In this document: positions 58,658 to 64,000 of the stretch, piece by piece
Position numbering within the stretch: the first letter of the stretch is position 1
Layout: the number at the start of each line of letters is the position of its first letter
Assembly (NCBI GenBank): GCA_918026815.1
Contig: CAKJVC010000011.1
Span: 298,767 to 362,766 of the forward strand
Length of the DNA stretch: 64,000 bases
From: Chalara sp. BL73
Taxonomy: Eukaryota; Ascomycota; Leotiomycetes; Helotiales
Direction of reading: 5' to 3'
Program-made: the position numbers and the translations under genes
The notes under the pieces: model-generated
What the model was told of the DNA's origin: nothing
Databases searched by the model: none
The model's input: only the letters and a program-made list of their open reading frames with translations

Positions 58658-59335
58658 CTAGAACCATTTGCTCAACTCGAACTCGCCATCTGAGATGTGA
58701 ATCGGCCCATCATATCCATAGACAAGTAGATTATCATTGCCATGATATGCCTCAAACTAAAAAACAATTAGTAAAGGCTATTAAGCATCACTTGGTTAAA
58801 AGTACTCCTTGCATATATAGCAGAATATCTTTAAACGCCCCCCCAATTGTGCTGGATCTATCAAAGCCCGTAGCTTGTGGTCGAGTGTAGTTATGCAAAT
58901 AAGCATGCATTTCAGAGAAGATTTAACGCCGGTGAGGACTCACATGCGGAAGTTGACCAACGAGCCTCCATCAAGTACCGCTGCTATTTTAACAGAGTAC
59001 CCTCGATTTGCAGTAGCAAGCAATCGCTGGGACTGATAATCCGACATAACCTTGCTTTTCCCCTTCAGATGCTTGGAGCATGGTATTGGATAGCTGGCAG
59101 CTGGATCCTCCCGATTATTTATTACATCTTCAATTACTACAATTGAGATTGATGGATCAGCTTTCACTATCCGTCCGGCTACGATACGCCCAGAAGTCCT
59201 TCCTTTACCAAAGATTAGCTTAACCTTAGGCGTATACGTAAGGACTGATGTGTTACCGCCAACCACAATCACATCCACCTTTCTTACTACGATATCTTGT
59301 ACCTTTTCGTATCTTGGCATAGTTTGGCTCGTCAT
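58658..59335 (-). pseudogene. GMC oxidoreductase (alcohol-oxidase-like) N-terminal relic
   Basis: Decayed start of an FAD-dependent GMC oxidoreductase. From the ATG at 59335 (or 59320) the frame reads VDVIVVGGNT, where the family has a G-x-G-x-x-G dinucleotide fold, here damaged. It goes on with GRIVAGRIVKADPSISIVVI, then CSKHLKGKS and AAVLDGGSLVNF, the counterpart of the GGGSSIN motif. About 180 bases further on comes a separate piece, FEAYHGNDNLLVYGYDGPIH, followed by a stop at 58658. It corresponds to the LETYHG...GPI segment of alcohol oxidases. The stretch between the two pieces is missing conserved family sequence, and the C-terminal two-thirds (about 400 residues, including the catalytic His pair) are absent. 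Hence a truncated, non-functional copy. Confidence 0.6.
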
Positions 59336-61107
59336 ATGTCCCGTGTCGAAGAAGAATGACGTTTGTAAAGGTATTTAACGTGAAAAGTGATGCTAATATT
59401 TACTTGGCTAACTCGATAACATAGGTAGGACCGGGTTCATTTATAAGTATATGTTTAGCAACTCCCGTAGGACGCATACCGTCGCTTATTTCTGGCCAGG
59501 AAAATAGCAAAAGCTTTTAGGGGTGATGGGAAGCTGTCGAGTGAAAAAGTGCATTGTGGCAATGCTCTCCGTCTCGTGCCATGTCTTGTACTCCCGCGCC
59601 ATGCTTTGTACTCCTACACCATCACCTTCATCATATCGTCAAGATCTATTTCTCCAGCAGATTTAGCTTCAGATCGTATATTTCCTACACCTTTTAACGA
59701 CAACTAACGAAAGTCCAATTAATTTTGCTTCTGATAATGGACACTAGAGAATGCTCGAATCTCGTCAATGAACTTCCGATCGCCTATGATCTTATGTCTC
59801 ATCACGCGTTAGGCGGGGGATCGTATGTCTTCTAAGCAATCTGCTCTTTACACCCAAAGACCTTGATGCACCTTCATGCAATAAAACCACCGTTACACCC
59901 TTTCTGATTCTTTACAATACCATTTTTCTAAAGGAATCTTATTTATCAGGTAGTATTTGCCTATACGTTAGCACTACCCTGCCCTTAGTGCTAGTAACCC
60001 ATAGTTTGTTCTAGCTCGGGTTTCGTGGTATGGATTGGCTGGTACCAGTGCTTCCTTTGTACCATCAAGATATTGCTGCCATAACATCCTTAGTACCGTT
60101 GCCAACGTGCGTTTGGTACAGGGTTTCTTTTGATTTTCGGGAAGAGCAGTAAATGTCACAATCCCCCGGCCCGACCTTGATAAATCGCCGTAGCCTACAT
60201 CATAGCCTTGCATTTGCAGACTTCACCACGCGACAACGAACACGACCTTTTCTTTAATTAATATTTAGCAGGTTTCTTTTATTACATAGAGCTATATTAA
60301 GCATAATGACTCAATGGTCATTCTGTGAAACAAAACATCTACAGCTTCGTGCTCCGTAGATTATTGGCGTCACTTGATCGAGGATCGGATTCCGTCTGGG
60401 TTAGACGGACGGTGCAGGCAACGGCGATGGCCTCCCAGACCGCAGAATTGTGTGGGTTGAGTATGGTTCGTTCGGTTAAGTCTGTATTGAGAAGGAAACC
60501 GGCTTTGCACGAACGCTTAGCTGCAGCCACCATCCTCTGCTGACCACCTCTCATGGTCTCCCCCAGCACATTGGCATCTGCCACTTATGACCGGAGCAGC
60601 GTGTGAGTTGTCAGGCCTAAGGGGCGATCCGAGATCCAAGTGGTGGTCGCTTTTGAGATTGCCGTCGCAACTCGCAAGTCCATCATTTTACTATCTACAC
60701 TGTGTGGGCATGATGGGTTGTCTGTCATAGGGTTTGCGACAACCAGGGTATACAGCAGGTGTTCACCAGAGAGGTAGCGGCCGGTTACTCCGCCCAAGCC
60801 CCCCAAATAATTGCGCAAATATCTATGTAAGGCTTTAGCTGCGCAGTGTTGAACTGAGCGTATTGATGCCCAAGCGCCAAGCCGACAAGGTTGATTTCAG
60901 ATTCCTTAATTCTAACCAGCCATTTTAATAAGCGTCATCTCACAACCAGCCTCACTTTTACAGCCATTTGGAATGGGTGTGCTATATACCATACACGATC
61001 ATATCTCTAGCTTAGAAATCGTGATGTCGTGAGCCTTCCTCTAAATGCGAGCCTCCGGGCTGTGAAGGATGCATCTCGCTTTTACAAATTCGTACTCTCC
61101 TTAATTC
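59336..61107. other. Accessory intergenic DNA
   Basis: 1.8 kb without a recognisable gene. Minus-strand frames at 59974-60213 (79 codons) and 60339-60818 (two pieces separated by a stop) have no motif I know. A 19-base imperfect direct repeat (GCCATGxxTTGTACTCC type) lies at 59577-59616. Confidence 0.5.
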
Positions 61108-62892
61108 ATGGATCCCTTAAGTATAGCTGTATCAGGCTTGACAATTGCTGGGGCGATTGGTAAGACAGCCTCGTCAGCGAGCAGCTTTTACAAAGATTAC
61201 AGAGACGCGGAGAAGCAAACGCGCCATGCTCAATGCCAGCAGGCACATCTTCGAGCCAATCAAGCCCAACTAGATGGCCTCTCGCCCGAAATCAGAGAAA
61301 GGCTAGTGCCGGCGGAATATTCAATGGCGGAGATCACACCTGTGTTGTCCTTGGATTTCAAATCGAGGAAGAAAAGGGACCGTCTCCGCTGGGCTGCTGG
61401 GAGGAAAGCGAAAGTCATAGAAGAGATTGGCCTCCTCAAGGAAACAGAAAATTCACTCAAGTTAACATTAATACTTGTTGCTCTTCAAAAGATGTATGTT
61501 GAGTCTCCGGCAAAATAAGTTGGAAGCTGATAGAATAAGAGAGGAGCTCCAAAAGGAGGTTGTGCTTGAACGTTCAGCTGCAGAACAACAACGCAAAAGT
61601 TTCTACGAATTTCAAGATATCTGTACCTCTCAGCTTCGCTCCCTCTTTTCCTCAACAAATGCCCATAGAAGACAAAGCCAGTATATCGCAGCATACATCC
61701 ATAAATTGACGTGGCCCAGCTATTACCTTGGACTCAACGCTAGCATTGTCATATCAAGAGACTACTACCATAACATATATAGCATGCTCTTCCGTTGGCA
61801 ACTACTCTGGAGCAGAGTTCTGGGTGGACGTATGTGCCTTAGTGGGTGTTGGCCCTCTGTCCCTTTTATCTCCCTCTGGTCGCAAAGAATCATCCCGTCA
61901 GACTCAGCGATTGTCAAGGCATGCAATAGCAACGATATCCCGCGTATCCAATATCTTTTTGCTTCTGGTCTGGCGCATCCAAATGATATCACAACCGAAA
62001 ACTTTAGTATGCTGCGGGCATGTTCTCTCTCAAAATTCTGCAGAGCCGAAAGTACTGATTAGGAGCAAGTTCGCCATTCGCGCTGGGCATCTCAGCGTCG
62101 TCAGAATTCTCCTCGAGCAAGGAGCTGATCCAAACCTCACCTTCGGCACCAAAGAAACGTAAGCATCCTCCATCCAAACTATTTCATCGTCCTCACATAA
62201 GCTAGGAGTGCCTTAAATAACGCCTTCCTCCTTGGCCACGTTAGTATTATCCGCCTCCTCCTCGCTAGTGGAGCAGACTTAGAATATGTTAACACCCGTG
62301 CCTGGACATCTCTCTCATATTTATGGGACCCGGATCTCCCAAACCACTCTTGCACTATGGAAATCCTCGACATTTGCTCCGCTAAACGCTTCAACGGCTG
62401 GGACTACGCTGACACGGTCGGCTGGACGCCTATCCACCGCGCCGCTGCATTCGGGAAGGGACACCACGTCAATAAACTCATTGGCCTCGGTGTGACTGCG
62501 GACCGGCAAACTGTCCTTGAAATTGGAGTCCGCTTCAGTGTGCCGTCCGATATGGGAATATGTCAACTTTCTCCTTCCTTGCAGGAGACATCCCCATTCC
62601 TATCTTACTGACGCTGAAAGACAGCAGAGGCTGGACCCTCTTACACCTGGCAGCAGCAAGTGGGTCTGACAAAATGATAACCTTTCTTTTGGAGATAGGT
62701 GCTGAACCGGCGGTACTCTCGTACCCGGCGAGCGTGTTAGTGCCGGAGGAGTTGGAGTACAAGGAACTTACTCCGCGAACCATCGCTGAGCATTATGGGC
62801 ATGGACAGCTCTATGATAATGCTTTGCGGACTAGGCGCCATTCAGATCGCAAAGAGCTGATGGAAGAGGATGTGCTCTTTGAGCTGCCTTGA
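61108..62892 (+). pseudogene. Fungal-STAND N-terminal domain plus ankyrin repeats, frame-disrupted
   Basis: The ATG at 61108 opens a fungal N-terminal STAND-type domain (MDPLSIAVSGLTIAGAIGKT, then SSFYKDYRDAEKQ). A predicted coiled region (EELQKEVVLERSAAEQQRKS) follows in another frame from about 61490. Then comes a linker with PFISLWSQRIIPSDSAIVKA. The C-terminal half is ankyrin-type: AIRAGHLSVVRILLEQGADP, then after a good intron (62160..62208) NAFLLGHVSIIRLLLASGAD, GWTPIHRAAAFGKG and GWTLLHLAAASGSDKMITFL. Normal stop at 62892. Frame is lost at about 61490, 62045 and 62540; introns could explain one or more of these, but I found no border pair that works. No NACHT/NB-ARC is present between the two ends, so this is the compact 'Fungal_N-ankyrin' form. 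About 560 residues in all. Confidence 0.65.
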
Positions 62893-63609
62893 TTGAGAGG
62901 GGCTAATCCGGAGAACAGGTATATATTCAAACTATTTCCTGTCTAGCCATAGGTCTACCATCTAAGAAATATTAACTGGAATCGTATACCACTACTTTAG
63001 GATTGGAAGAAATTCTCGAACATCGGAAGCGTAAACTGGTGGAGTGCTAAACATCAATTTTAGCTTGAAATCAAAAGACTTACCCTCTACCGTGAATTGG
63101 CCGTCGCACTTTCAAACAAACCTTGTTTGTTTGTAATATTATTACCATACCGACTTGTCATGGGGTTGTGGAGCGGCATTGGGGTTGTGAACAAAAGATG
63201 GAGGTCAAAGTTGCCACGGCATTGAACAAACCCGAATGGCCCTTAATTGTCTCTGTTGCGACTCCTGTCACTTCGTCCCCGAGCTGGAGAATATCTTTTT
63301 TTTTTTGCTGAAAGCTCAGTAAATAGGCGGATTTCTGGACTATAGTCCTAGTATGTGGTTTGAACAACTGCCGAGGATAAGAGCATGCTTTATGATCGTC
63401 GTGATGTGCCTATGATACTACTTACATTTACAATAATATAATCGAAGAAGCCACCAGGTGATCGTTGGCTTTATTCTTTGCGGGCTATTACCTTAGAAAA
63501 GCGTTGCATCTCAGATGCTTAACGCAGAACTTGGTGTATGCAAACACTTGTAACCAGGCTCGAAGAAATGACAGCCGGCATAAAGTCCTTGAAACGAGCC
63601 ATGCTTCCT
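62893..63609. other. Intergenic region at right end
   Basis: 717 bp, nothing recognised. It contains a T run at 63296-63306. Confidence 0.5.
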
Positions 63610-64000
63610 TCAAATCCTGTAATGTACACATGTAACATTGCTCCTCCACGATCCCCAGTAAAAGAATGTGATTTTGATGGGGATCGGAATTCCGTAGGTT
63701 AAAGCAACCAAGACAGCAGAGCCATACACCATAACCGCGTTTGTGAAGACAGGCGTAGATGGTGGAGAAATGTCGCGTATGAAGGGCAGTCGCAAAAGGC
63801 TCAGAGTGTCCTGTCTCAAAATTTAGATGCTGTTCAAAGTAAATGCAATCAAGGACTTACTTTCGAAGGGATGGAAACAAGTGGGGGTAGAGGATAAGGA
63901 TGGTGGACAATATCTGAATACGACACATCATACAGGCTTATCAAGATGGCGCATATGAATTGGACAAAGATGGTAGTAATCCAGCCTATCCATATTAAAC
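63610..64000 (-). CDS. C-terminal end of a membrane protein, possibly a permease (partial)
   Basis: Enters from the right edge. Two exons in phase: 64000..63861 and 63810..63610, separated by a 50-nt GT-AG intron. The first reads a hydrophobic helix (IWIGWITTIFVQFICAILIS) and the second another (NAVMVYGSAVLVALTYGI) preceded by PPSTPVF. The pair of helices and the P-x-x-x-P-V motif before the last one recall the end of fungal amino-acid/choline-type permeases, but the match is loose and the segment between the helices is unusual. Product assignment is weak; a membrane protein is likely. Most of the gene lies outside the window. Confidence 0.35.

Noticed and set aside
59974..60213. 79-codon minus-strand frame with ATG
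   Set aside because: No recognisable motif and no supporting context.
60339..60818. Two adjoining minus-strand frames (77 and 81 codons) separated by a stop
   Set aside because: Might be a decayed gene, but I recognise no family; not enough to annotate.

Overview
The window is nuclear DNA of a filamentous ascomycete (Pezizomycotina). The evidence is genes split by short introns of about 45-90 nt with GTAAGT/GTATGT donors, family content typical of the group (Zn2Cys6 regulator, Sel1-repeat protein, molybdenum cofactor sulfurase, fungal STAND proteins), CT-rich leaders and a Copia retrotransposon. The feel of the proteins suggests Leotiomycetes, but I cannot confirm this without a search.

Region 1 (1-42 kb) is a core-genome block. 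At the left edge lies the start codon of a gene that reads like a small heat-shock protein, on the minus strand, with a TATA box and four heat-shock-element clusters behind it. Then come a YTH/RRM m6A-reader protein (3509-5552, -), an 8-kb stretch without recognisable genes, a Sel1-repeat protein (13562-15824, -), Erv46 (17736-19193, -), Mex67 (20069-22372, +), a dienelactone-hydrolase-family protein (22861-23852, -), molybdenum cofactor sulfurase (24153-26629, -) divergent from the mitoribosomal protein mS42/Rsm26 (26963-27944, +), a SAM-PH protein (28650-31162, -), a 5.5-kb promoter region, a Zn2Cys6 regulator (36637-38765, +) and a Cys-rich single-pass membrane protein (40735-42025, +). For these genes I worked out exon joins that keep the frame and give a total length divisible by three.

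Region 2 (42-64 kb) is an accessory block. It holds a WD40 gene with a nonsense codon, a Tc1/mariner transposase relic, a large stem-loop, an aldo-keto reductase with one frameshift, a near-intact Copia element (48357-53892) whose 168/170-bp LTRs differ only by two G-run indels, an HSL-type esterase head-to-head with an NB-ARC/TPR NLR gene, an alcohol-oxidase-like GMC relic, a broken fungal-STAND/ankyrin gene, and the end of a membrane-protein gene running off the right edge.

The most striking pattern is that nearly every break in region 2 is a one-base length change in a short homopolymer, while region 1 has none in about 17 kb of coding sequence. Either this half of the sequence is of lower quality, in which case several 'pseudogenes' are real genes, or the accessory block is decaying by slippage. 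The esterase-NLR pair and the nearby STAND/ankyrin gene are the best candidates for a biologically interesting (allorecognition or defence-like) locus.
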